Assembly: GCA_016165875.1 (NCBI GenBank)
Contig: JABBOT010000080.1
Span: forward strand, 16,898,572-16,962,571
DNA length: 64,000 nucleotides
Reading direction: 5' to 3'
DNA from: Acanthopleura granulata
Lineage: Eukaryota; Mollusca; Polyplacophora; Chitonida; Chitonidae
Position numbers and translations under genes: made by a program. Positions 39,901 to 45,763 of this stretch are shown piece by piece. Position 1 is the stretch's first letter; each line of letters begins with the position of its first letter. The notes under the pieces were generated by a model. That model was not told the DNA's origin, did not search any database, and was given only the letters and a program-made list of their open reading frames with translations.

Positions 39901-42900
39901 TGATCATGCCAGTAACACCATGTTTTCAAAATGTAACTTACTTGGTCATGCCATTAACACCTTGTCTCAACAATGTAATTCTCCCACTAACACCATGCCT
40001 TCACAATGCAATATATCCTGTTACTCCATCTTTTGACACTGTAACTCTCGCAGTAACATCATGTCTTCACAGTGTAATACATCTAGTAACTCCATGTCTT
40101 GACACTGTAACTTTCCCAGTAACATCATATCTTCATGGTGTAATACATCCAGTAACTGCATGCCTTGAAACTGTAACTCTCCCAGTGACATAACTTCACA
40201 GTGTAATACATCTAGTAACTCCATGTCATGACAATGTAACTCGCCCAGTAACATCATATCTTCACAGTGTAATACATCCAGTAACTCCATGTCTTGACAG
40301 TGTAACTCTGCCAGTAACATCATATCTTCACAGTGTAATACATCTAGTAACTCCATGCCTTGAAACTGTAACTTTCCCAGTAACATCATAACTTTACAGT
40401 GTTATACATCCAGTAATGCCATGCCTTGAAACTGTAACTCTCCCACTAACATCATATCTTCACAGTGTAATACATCTAGTAACTCCATGCCTTGACAGTG
40501 TAAGTCACCCAGTAACATCACATCTTCACAGTGTAATACATCCAGTAACTCCATGCCTTGACAGTGTAACTCTGCCAGTAACATCATATCTTCACAGTGT
40601 AATACATCCAGTAACTCCATGCCTTGAAACTGTAACTCTCCCAGTAACATCATATCTTCACAGTGTAATACATCCAGTAACTCCATGCCTTGACAATGTA
40701 ACTCTCCCAGTAACATCATATTTTCAGAGCGCAATACATGTATATCCAGTAACTCCATGTCTTGACAATGTGACATATCCAGTTACCAGATAGCAGGACA
40801 TTGTAGCATGCCCATTAGTGTAATATTTGTAAAATGACCTGGCATTTTATTTCATCTCTTAGGTTTTCCAGAAGACTGGGGAGGAGATGAGAAGTTCTGC
40901 CACGTTCTGGAGCTTGATGTTTGTGGCCTTAGGCGGAGTAAACTTCATAACCAATTCAATCCAGGTGTGTCAATCCTGTGCGGGACGCCCTTATAGTCCT
41001 CTCTCCTTTTTTTGTATTCAAGAAAACACAGAATGTTCCTGTTGTTTAATATTTTTTATGCCTGATACATGTATCTGTTACTTCCTCTTTAGAGGCATGT
41101 GGGAATGTCAATCAGCAGCCTGGTTGTGGGTTCCCACGGGCTCTGTCTGGTGTCTTCCCATCATAATACTAAAGATCGTAGGATTGGTAAAATATTGCTG
41201 AGTATGGAGTGAAACTCCAATGAAATCAAATAAATAAAAATAAATATATGTTGTCTTATGTGCCAAACATTTACAGCTGTGTATTATTTTGGCAGTTACT
41301 GGCTTTCCAATATCACCTTAGGAATTCAGATTTACCCATTTTGTGCCCGGCACAACCTACATGTCTGTTATCTGATAGATGATAAGCCAAACTGTTACAA
41401 AAATGTTCAATTTTGCCTGAAATATCCTTCTCGTTTAAACACCAAAGATATTTACTGTCATTGTGTCTAAAATCTGCACACTCTCATCTGTTCCAGTCAA
41501 CAATGTTTGGGAACTCCGGGGAGAGAATGACCATGAGGCTGCGACTGAAGACTTTCCAGAACATTATTCGTCAGGACATCGGCTGGTTTGATGATCCGAA
41601 ACACAGTACAGGGGCGCTGACCACCCGGCTGGCCACTGACGCACCCATGGTCAAGAATGTGAGTGACTGGTATATTAAGCTCATCAGCATTTTCACATTA
41701 TTATACCCTTTTCTACATGTAATGTGTGCAGAATTTTTTTGTAATAAATATAGTTTTATATCCCTTAAATAATTGATAGTCCTCACATCGTTCATTGAAA
41801 TGGAATGAATTTTCCCACAGTATTCCTCCTGTCACTGCTTAGTTGGGTGGAAGGCTTTTAGAAAGTGGTTTTAATTAACAGTGTTGTCATTATGTCAAAT
41901 CCCTTGAAAAATTAAACGTTTTGCTATGTTATTGTTATTATGGATTGCACTTTCTGGATTACTACAGTGTAACAGATTCCAGTTACTGAAATTGGGTGAG
42001 ACCGTCTAGATCATTTGACGGACAGGCAGTTAAAAAAATTGGAGGTAGAATTTGTAGCAAATAAGCATGGGGAGGTGTCTTGGTGAAATGATCAAATCAT
42101 GTTGCTGGTAAGTAGGTGCTGGACTCTGAGGTCGCTGGCTCAAATCCTGGAGAGGTCTCAAATAATTTTCAGTTCAAAAATTTGTGCCTTTTCAAGAAAG
42201 TGAAATCCATAATAATGATAACATTGCAAAGTGTTCAGCTTTTCAAAGGATTTTTACTAGGTTATGAGCAAACATTGTTTTTGTGTTCTTCCAGGCAACT
42301 GGCATTCGATTGGCCACGATCATCCAGTCTGCAGTGAGCTTAGTCGCAGGCCTGGTGATTGCATTTATATTTGGGTGGGAATTGAGTCTGGTTGTGATGG
42401 GCTCAGTACCCATCATTGCTGTGGCGGGTGAGCCCACTCTTAGTTTATATACTCCATTGCAACTGAAAATTCAATTGTTGATGAAAGCAAAATTCAGCTG
42501 TTGGTTAAACAGGCTCCATTGTGAATGAAAATTCAGCTCTTACGTAAACATGCTGAATTGTGGCAGATAAGTCAGTTAGTGGTTAAATAGACCTTACTGT
42601 GGCAGAAATACCAGTTGTTGGCTGAATGGGTCCCATTGTGGCTGAAAAGCCAGTGGTTGGTTAAACAGACCCCGTTGTGGCAGAAATACCAGCTGTTGGT
42701 TCAGTGGATGGCATGGCTGAAAAGTCAGGTGTCGGTGAAATGGGTCTCATTGTGGCTGAAAAGTCAGATGGTAGTTAACTGGATACACTGGAAAAGTCAG
42801 TTTGGGATTAACAGGCAGTATTAGTTATTGGATAACAGCCATTATGAAAGTCATGTCAGGGATGAAAATCATATATTTCTGGCGAAATCTGGAAATGATA

Positions 42901-45763
42901 ACCCACTCTGTGCAGCTTAACTCCACAATATCCTCTGTCTATTTCCATTCTTGGTCCTCTGTCAGGACAGACTTGATCAGAACAGAGCATATACAGTGTA
43001 CGTGTAAATGTGGTTGACTAACTTGTGACTTTTGCTGTCAGGGTTCATACAGATGAGGGTTGTTCAAGGTAACCAGAAGAGAGATTCAGGACTGATGGAG
43101 GATGCAGGCAAGGTAAGAGTTGAGATGGTTCTGCAGAAAAACATACAGTAAAAGCTTCGCTGAAATATTTGAGATGGCATGCCAGTAGTGTACCATTAGT
43201 ACACTAGCTTGCATGATTTGAGCTTTTCATGCACTATTCTCTGTGTGTGGGTTAGTGTTCCAACACAGCATAATGACTCAGGTGCCTCTCACTAATGAGT
43301 TCATGTCCAGCCCAAGCTGGCTTCCTCTCCAGTCATATGTGGAAAGGTTTGCCAGCAACCTACAGATGGTTGTGGGTTTCTCCTGGCTCTGCCCAGTTTC
43401 CTTCCACCATAATGCTGGCCACCATTGTATAAGTGAAATTCTTGTATATGATGTAAAACACCAATCAAATCAATAAATAAATAACTGTTTTAAATGTGCT
43501 GTACATTGGTACATATGTATTGAATTATTTATTTATTTATTTATTTATTGGATTGGTGTTTTACACCATACTCAGGAATATTTCACATATACATCAACAG
43601 CCAGCATTATAGTGGCAGGAAACCGGGCAGAGCCCAGGGGAAACCTACAACTGTTCGCAGTATGTTGAATTAATATAGTTCTCAAGTGAAGCAGGGTAGA
43701 AAGTTACTGGTAAGCAGCATACAATAGAAAACTTTATCCTTGTTTGTTTCTGTACAGATTTCAAGTTCATGAACCTTAGTTTTTTGGTAGATATATATAT
43801 ATATATATATATTTTTTTTTTAACCTTAACAGTAGCCACATGATGGAAGAGTTTTGTTGACAAACTATCAATATTTGAATGATAGGGCCCTCTTTTAATC
43901 TTCAGCTGCTCAGTGCTGCAGGGCTGAGGCTAACCTTGTTACAGACAGTATATTTGTTAGCAGCAGTCTTTAAAACATTCAGTTAAAAATTGAGTTTCCT
44001 CCAGCCTTTTTCTAAGGGAGACAAATCGTGTAACTCACAAAAGAAACATATCCTCTACGTTCACCCAATAACATAGAAAGCCACCATGAATAATTATTGC
44101 TGACATTTTTATTCAAGCAGGAAGAGGGCAACACTGTTTTATGAGATACAAGATTTGCCTTTGTGGATGGTCAGAGAACCCTGTTACTATTTGTACCAGT
44201 TAATTACACTCGTATTGTTTCCTCCACAAACCAGCAATAAACACGACCACAGTTGTATGTACATAAGTGAAAAATTCAGGAGTATCTTGCAAAACACCAA
44301 TGAAAGAAGTGTATTGCTCAATGAATCAATCCATCAGTTATGATGATGGGACCATCTTTATGTTGTTGTAGATTGCAAGTGAAGCCATTGACAATGTGAA
44401 GACAGTTCAGTCTTTGACCAAGGAGTCACACTTCTACGACAAGTATGCCAATTTCCTGCAGAAACCGTACAAGTAAGGACTGCACCCATACCATGGGTTT
44501 TTGTTACGACTTATGATAAACATCATCAAGAGGAGGAGATTCTCTGGTGGCTATCTCTCTTTGTGGGGTCTAAATTGATGAAGATAAGGGGCTAGTGACA
44601 CCAATTGCACATCCATATTTTTCATCTAAGACCTATTGTCTTCATGGGTCCTTCCAGGCTCAGTTGGTTAATGTGCTAGAGTAGTGTAATGACCCAGAAT
44701 CCTCCCACCAATGCAGTCGCTGTAAGCAAGTCCAACTCGTGCTAGCTTCCTCTCCAGCTGTACATGGGAAGGCCTGCTCGCAACCTGGGTTTTCTCCGGG
44801 CTCTGTCTGGTTTCATCCCACCATAATACTGGCCGCCGTAATATTCTTGAGTAGAACACCAATCAAATAAATAAGTAAATTTTGTCTTCATGGAGGCATC
44901 CTTGGCTAAAGGGGTTAGCGCTCCAGTGTAGTGTAATGACCCTGATGTCAATCATCAATGGGGTCGCTGTGATTGCAAGTCCAGCTCATGCTGGCTGCCT
45001 CTCCGGTCATACCAGGGAAGGTCCATCAGCAACCTGCGGATGGTTGTGGGTTTCCCCGGGGATCTGCCCAGTTCCTTCCTACCATAATTCTGGCTGCCGT
45101 GGTATAAGTGAAATAATCTTGAGCACGGCGTGAAACGCCAATCAAATAAATAATTAAATTCTGTCTTCGTGAACAACTCAGGCAGTCTTGAGAAACCATT
45201 GCAATAGTGCTCAGGATATCTGAGAACCCTTCAGCTGAAAAATACAAAAGTTTAGTACATGTACCATTCTTGGACTGGTAAATTACATGTACCATATATA
45301 AGATTCCACATCTACCAGCAGTATACACCTTCTATTGTTCTCCCAGGGCCTTTGTGGCAATATTGAAGCTGCCAGTGCTGTTCTGTCTTTAGTGTTACGT
45401 GAATTTCACTGGAAACATCCTGTTTTCTACGAATATAGGATGCATGACACGCATATCTTGCCAGGGGTCGATGGAGTACATTGACTCCCGGCTCTTGAGT
45501 TCACTGCCCACTGTATTTTTTCTGACTGCAATCTGTAAGTGGTAAATTCTTGAGTATAATGTTAATATAAACCTGATTTCATGAAACACTTTGCCTGAAC
45601 TTATGTTTGACTTATGTTACAGAGAAAACCTAAAGCAGGCCTTGGTGTATGCACTGGCGTTTGCGTTCTCTCAGGGCATCATTTTCATGTTGTACGGTGG
45701 GGCCTTCAGATTTGGGGCGTATATGGTGACCCTGGGGAGAATGTCCGGGGATGAAGTCTACAG
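18780..45763 (+). CDS. ABCB1: ABCB1-like full ABC transporter (P-glycoprotein/MDR family), 23 exons, 3' part missing
   Basis: Twenty-three exons join into 999 codons plus two bases without a stop or frameshift. Exons: 18780-18925, 22797-22833, 24233-24359, 25741-25868, 27003-27136, 28036-28207, 28777-28901, 29566-29682, 30529-30610, 31396-31509, 32580-32690, 33179-33304, 33962-34165, 34612-34782, 37028-37235, 38383-38522, 39199-39345, 40863-40964, 41497-41658, 42295-42427, 43042-43112, 44372-44472, 45623-45763. The order is an acidic cytosolic N-terminus, TMD1 (about residues 65-375), NBD1 (about 410-650: Walker [10 protein letters not shown] at 450-458, Q-loop Q498, signature LSGGQ 554-558, Walker B ILLLDEAT 574-581, H-loop H610), a charged linker (about 655-715) and TMD2 to about TM11. 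Family members are plasma-membrane ATP-driven exporters of hydrophobic compounds, usually near 1,280 residues with two NBDs. Here TM12 and NBD2 are not found, although the last exon has a proper donor. Bile-salt or phospholipid exporters of the same subfamily cannot be excluded. Confidence 0.95.
21230..21830 (+). repeat. Tandem ~145-bp repeat with AGGTCA half-sites (intron 1)
   Basis: Four diverged units start near 21312, 21456, 21611 and 21755, each with TCTCTAGAA-like sequence, then CCCAAGTTCACCAAACTTA and ACACCACACCTACAC. The first three then carry GACCTTGACCTT and a facing CAAGGTCAT or similar (GAAGGTTA in the third). TCAAGGTCA is the extended half-site bound by monomeric nuclear receptors; whether it works here is unknown. 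Confidence 0.75.
22194..22460 (+). repeat. tRNA-derived SINE, full length (intron 1)
   Basis: Head CTCCGTGGCTTAGTTGGTTA (A-box TGGCTTAGTTGG), B-box region GTGAATTCAAGTCCAGCTCA, core GGTCGTGGGTTTCCCCCGGA and tail GTGAAATATTCTTGAGCACG, then ATACCAATCAAATGAA. It is the clearest complete copy and defines the family at about 265 bp. The core resembles the central domain of the animal MetaSINE superfamily; this is from recall and unconfirmed. Confidence 0.88.
22797..22833 (+). CDS. ABCB1: ABC transporter exon 2 (37 bp micro-exon)
   Basis: TTTCAG acceptor, GTAAGT donor. It encodes [13 protein letters not shown], leading into the conserved FRYAT segment of exon 3. At 37 bp it is too short to be found by ORF length alone; phase and both splice sites fit exactly. 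Confidence 0.85.
23210..24025 (+). repeat. Minisatellite, ~38-bp unit, two clusters (intron 2)
   Basis: The unit contains TATTCAAGTGAGGCAGCACT then GGAAATACTTCTACATAG. It occurs about three times at 23213-23350 and about five times at 23851-24025, with degraded sequence between the clusters. Confidence 0.8.
24233..24359 (+). CDS. ABCB1: ABC transporter exon 3 (TM1)
   Basis: Encodes [18 protein letters not shown], with TM1, then the [14 protein letters not shown] segment conserved in MDR proteins, and TNTFIEG at the start of the first external loop. The acceptor is TTTTTCTCAG and the donor GTAAGT. Confidence 0.95.
24470..25330 (+). repeat. Degenerate minisatellite, ~65-90 bp units (intron 3)
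   Basis: Repeated blocks contain GACATGAGGAACTGCATTCA, then GGAGTAGA and TTTCACAGATTGTACATGAG. The best copies are two nearly identical 65-bp units near 25140-25270; earlier units are strongly diverged. Confidence 0.7.
25741..25868 (+). CDS. ABCB1: ABC transporter exon 4 (external loop, TM2 start)
   Basis: Encodes a short external loop with two N-glycosylation sequons (NFSN, NMTV), then [19 protein letters not shown], the start of TM2. The donor is CAG|GTAAGA. Its last 80 bases and the donor are tandemly copied seven more times downstream. Confidence 0.95.
25789..26480 (+). repeat. 86-bp tandem array copying the exon 4 end and its splice donor
   Basis: Eight units. The first lies inside exon 4 and the others fill the start of intron 4. 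Donor-like CAG|GTAAGA recurs at 25869, 25955, 26041, 26127 and 26213, then GTAATT at 26299, a mutated ATAAGA at 26383 and GTAAGG at 26469. The spacing is exactly 86 bp except for one 84-bp unit. Reading on past the first donor meets a TGA after seven codons, so use of a later donor would truncate the protein. Confidence 0.93.
26690..26905 (+). repeat. Possible second tRNA-derived repeat (intron 4)
   Basis: TGTGGGTTCAAACCCAGCTT fits a tRNA B-box (GGTTCAAACCC) and is followed by TGGACAGGG. A similar TTTGGACAGGG segment after a weaker B-box-like sequence lies near 32060. It is distinct from the main SINE core and poorly delimited. Confidence 0.35.
27003..27136 (+). CDS. ABCB1: ABC transporter exon 5 (first intracellular loop)
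   Basis: Encodes [40 protein letters not shown] and the start of the next loop. RQEIGWFD is a hallmark of the MDR coupling-helix region. The acceptor TATCAAG is weakly pyrimidine-rich close to AG but is preceded by a T-rich tract. Confidence 0.95.
28036..28207 (+). CDS. ABCB1: ABC transporter exon 6 (TM3-TM4)
   Basis: Encodes [15 protein letters not shown], a TM3/TM4 hairpin around [19 protein letters not shown], and ends at SFMGK. The donor GGGAAAG|GTGAGT is repeated in a 36-bp minisatellite directly downstream. Confidence 0.95.
28208..28680 (+). repeat. 36-bp minisatellite copying the exon 6 end and its splice donor
   Basis: GGGAAAG|GTGAGTGCACTACAG-type units repeat every 36 bp, with one 67-bp variant. 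Donors stand at 28208, 28244, 28311, 28347, 28383 and 28491; at 28419 and 28455 the GT is mutated to AT. From 28500 the units diverge into GTGTTTTGTGGGAGAGGTGAG-like forms. The 36-bp first unit equals 12 codons with no stop, so use of the 28244 donor would add 12 residues in frame after SFMGK. Confidence 0.93.
28777..28901 (+). CDS. ABCB1: ABC transporter exon 7 (second intracellular loop)
   Basis: Encodes [20 protein letters not shown] and [19 protein letters not shown], the second coupling-helix region. The acceptor TTTTTGCAG is good; the donor is GTCAGT, weaker than in its neighbours. Confidence 0.95.
29566..29682 (+). CDS. ABCB1: ABC transporter exon 8 (TM5)
   Basis: Encodes [20 protein letters not shown] and TM5, ending [13 protein letters not shown]. 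The acceptor is CTGTAG and the donor GTGAGG. Confidence 0.95.
29695..30115 (+). repeat. ~23-bp minisatellite (intron 8)
   Basis: About 17 units of GTATGTCTGTAGTGTGTGAG followed by GCT or ACT, starting about 20 bp past the exon 8 donor. Open frames on the minus strand here are by-products of the repeat. Confidence 0.9.
30529..30610 (+). CDS. ABCB1: ABC transporter exon 9 (TM5-TM6 external loop)
   Basis: Encodes [20 protein letters not shown] then SPGEVFT. The external loop is longer than the FWYGTTLV-type loop of vertebrate P-glycoprotein. Splicing into exon 10 keeps the frame. Confidence 0.9.
31396..31509 (+). CDS. ABCB1: ABC transporter exon 10 (TM6)
   Basis: Encodes [20 protein letters not shown] (TM6 and the drug-pocket helix) and [13 protein letters not shown], leading to NBD1. 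It is 38 codons in phase 0. Confidence 0.95.
31645..31796 (+). repeat. SINE, 5'-truncated (intron 10)
   Basis: Core GATGGTTGTGGGTTTCTCCA, then TTTCCTCCCACCATAATGCT, and a tail with a partly duplicated GGCGTATAATTGAAA segment, ending in a (AAAT)n run. Confidence 0.85.
31935..32300 (+). repeat. Degenerate SINE-like sequence (intron 10)
   Basis: Segments such as CATGTGGGAAAGTTTGTCAG and a diverged core suggest an old copy of the main SINE. The upstream TTTGGACAGGGAAT segment resembles the repeat at 26.7 kb. The boundaries are uncertain. Confidence 0.35.
32580..32690 (+). CDS. ABCB1: ABC transporter exon 11 (NBD1 start, A-loop)
   Basis: Encodes [15 protein letters not shown], then the first NBD strand [16 protein letters not shown]. 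The tyrosine in FAYPTR is the A-loop residue that stacks on ATP adenine. The donor is GTAATG. Confidence 0.95.
33179..33304 (+). CDS. ABCB1: ABC transporter exon 12 (Walker A)
   Basis: Encodes [20 protein letters not shown] with Walker A, then [16 protein letters not shown]. Walker A is intact. Confidence 0.97.
33962..34165 (+). CDS. ABCB1: ABC transporter exon 13 (Q-loop)
   Basis: Encodes [20 protein letters not shown] with the Q-loop glutamine, then [15 protein letters not shown] and [12 protein letters not shown]. It is 68 codons, phase 0 at both ends. Confidence 0.97.
34612..34782 (+). CDS. ABCB1: ABC transporter exon 14 (signature and Walker B)
   Basis: Encodes [20 protein letters not shown] (ABC signature), [16 protein letters not shown] (Walker B, catalytic glutamate and D-loop) and ends ALDK. 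All catalytic residues are present. Confidence 0.97.
34783..37027 (+). other. ABC transporter intron 14
   Basis: A 2.2-kb intron between the Walker B and H-loop exons. Apart from the degenerate SINE near its start, nothing coding was recognised. A poly-A tract lies near 35900. Confidence 0.75.
34895..35047 (+). repeat. Degenerate SINE (intron 14)
   Basis: GTGGGAAAGTTCACCAGGAG, a diverged core and then AAATTCTTGAGTATGGCAAA followed by CAAAGAAATAAAATAAAT match the SINE core-to-tail order. Confidence 0.6.
37028..37235 (+). CDS. ABCB1: ABC transporter exon 15 (H-loop, start of linker)
   Basis: Encodes [20 protein letters not shown] (H-loop histidine), then [20 protein letters not shown] and an acidic linker start. 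The donor AAT|GTAAAT is weak but fits the phase of exon 16; the frame otherwise runs on into the intron. Confidence 0.93.
37835..37906 (-). repeat. tRNA-like sequence, probably a SINE head (intron 15)
   Basis: On the minus strand CCCTTAGCTCAGTTGGTAGA holds a perfect A-box (TAGCTCAGTTGG). A degenerate B-box (GAACTCAACTCCC) follows at the right spacing. The acceptor arm does not pair well, so a functional tRNA is unlikely. Confidence 0.5.
37920..38110 (+). repeat. 27-bp pyrimidine-rich minisatellite within a direct repeat (intron 15)
   Basis: About four units of TTCTTCCCCTCCTCCCAACT followed by TAAA. They lie between two copies of TGCTAGTATAAGCACTG (near 37922 and 38078), so a duplicated flank encloses the array. 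Confidence 0.75.
38383..38522 (+). CDS. ABCB1: ABC transporter exon 16 (linker)
   Basis: Encodes [20 protein letters not shown] and [13 protein letters not shown]. The basic RSLS, RQLS and RKIS motifs look like PKA/PKC sites, which are known to be phosphorylated in the P-glycoprotein linker. The acceptor is TTTTCTCAG and the donor GTGAGT. Confidence 0.93.
38845..39002 (+). repeat. SINE core and tail (intron 16)
   Basis: GAGGGAAAGTTCATCAGTAA, CTTCCAACCATAATACTGTC and GAAATATTCTTGAGTATGGC, then AACAATCAAATAAATAAATA. The head region (about 38600) is too diverged to delimit. Confidence 0.75.
39199..39345 (+). CDS. ABCB1: ABC transporter exon 17 (TM7)
   Basis: Encodes [20 protein letters not shown] and TM7 with [19 protein letters not shown], the conserved second-half entry. 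It is 49 codons, phase 0. Confidence 0.95.
39590..39722 (+). repeat. SINE tail plus family B repeat (intron 17)
   Basis: TTCTTGAGTACGGTGTAAAA then CACCAATCAAATAAATAA is a SINE tail (39598-39637). After a short gap, the family B repeat (39660-39722) matches the one at 14.9 kb. Confidence 0.75.
39880..40790 (+). repeat. 66-bp minisatellite, ~13 units (intron 17)
   Basis: Each unit reads like AGTAACATCATATCTTCACA, GTGTAATACATCCAGTAACT, CCATGCCTTGACACTGTAAC and TCTCCC. Because 66 bp is 22 codons, both strands show long repetitive open frames; these are not genes. The array ends about 70 bp before exon 18. Confidence 0.92.
40863..40964 (+). CDS. ABCB1: ABC transporter exon 18 (TM8)
   Basis: Encodes [20 protein letters not shown] then [14 protein letters not shown], the loop and TM8. 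The acceptor is CATCTCTTAG and the donor GTGTGT. It follows the 66-bp minisatellite of intron 17. Confidence 0.95.
41095..41247 (+). repeat. SINE core and tail (intron 18)
   Basis: GGCATGTGGGAATGTCAATC, CTGGTTGTGGGTTCCCACGG, CATCATAATACTAAAGATCG and a diverged tail ending in AAATAAATAAAAATAAAT. Confidence 0.7.
41497..41658 (+). CDS. ABCB1: ABC transporter exon 19 (third intracellular loop)
   Basis: Encodes [40 protein letters not shown] and [10 protein letters not shown], the coupling-helix block of the second half. Confidence 0.97.
42295..42427 (+). CDS. ABCB1: ABC transporter exon 20 (TM9-TM10)
   Basis: Encodes [40 protein letters not shown] and AG. The acceptor is TTCTTCCAG and the donor GTGAGC. 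An intronic 36-bp-type minisatellite begins within a few tens of bases. Confidence 0.96.
42440..42830 (+). repeat. ~36-bp minisatellite (intron 20)
   Basis: Units of GGCTGAAAAGTCAGTTGTTG then GTTAAACAGACCCATTGT, with much divergence, begin shortly after the exon 20 donor. A plus-strand open frame at 42615-42824 is a by-product. Confidence 0.8.
43042..43112 (+). CDS. ABCB1: ABC transporter exon 21
   Basis: A 71-bp exon encoding [20 protein letters not shown] then AGK. The phase matches exons 20 and 22 exactly. It belongs to the fourth intracellular loop. Confidence 0.93.
43235..43487 (+). repeat. SINE, near full length (intron 21)
   Basis: Head GTGTGTGGGTTAGTGTTCCA, then TTCATGTCCAGCCCAAGCTG, core GATGGTTGTGGGTTTCTCCT and tail GTAAAACACCAATCAAATCA. 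It lies head-to-head with an inverted copy that begins 30 bp later. Confidence 0.85.
43518..43650 (-). repeat. SINE, antisense, truncated (intron 21)
   Basis: ATTTATTTATTGGATTGGTG, ATACTCAGGAATATTTCACA and GCAGGAAACCGGGCAGAGCC are the reverse complement of the SINE tail and core. With the preceding sense copy it makes an inverted repeat of about 100 bp per arm. Confidence 0.88.
44155..44312 (+). repeat. Degenerate SINE (intron 21)
   Basis: A diverged core is followed by GTACATAAGTGAAAAATTCA, then GAGTATCTTGCAAAACACCA and ATGAAAGAA, in the order of the SINE tail. Confidence 0.45.
44372..44472 (+). CDS. ABCB1: ABC transporter exon 22
   Basis: Encodes [20 protein letters not shown] and [13 protein letters not shown], equivalent to the EAIENFRTVVSLTQE region of P-glycoprotein. 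The donor is GTAAGG. Confidence 0.95.
44648..44880 (+). repeat. SINE, full length (intron 22), first of a tandem pair
   Basis: Head TCCAGGCTCAGTTGGTTAAT, B-box region GCAAGTCCAACTCGTGCTAG, core GGGTTTTCTCCGGGCTCTGT and tail ATATTCTTGAGTAGAACACC. The core is shortened after GCAACCTGGG and the tail lacks GTATAAGTGAA. Confidence 0.85.
44891..45168 (+). repeat. SINE, full length (intron 22), second of a tandem pair
   Basis: Head TCCTTGGCTAAAGGGGTTAG, B-box region GTGATTGCAAGTCCAGCTCA, core GGATGGTTGTGGGTTTCCCC and tail GAGCACGGCGTGAAACGCCA. It follows the previous copy by about 10 bp in the same orientation. Confidence 0.87.
45623..45763 (+). CDS. ABCB1: ABC transporter exon 23 (TM11), last exon found
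   Basis: Encodes [40 protein letters not shown] and SGDEVYR. It ends at CAG|GTAGGG with two bases carried over, so at least one more exon is expected. None was found downstream in this window. Confidence 0.95.

Noticed and set aside
39880..40790. Regular repeats that could suggest a CRISPR array
   Set aside because: The units are directly abutting with no unique spacers, the genome is eukaryotic, and no cas genes are present.
39906..40793. Long repetitive open frames on both strands (about 122-125 codons each)
   Set aside because: They are produced by the 66-bp minisatellite of intron 17, whose unit length is a multiple of three and lacks stops.
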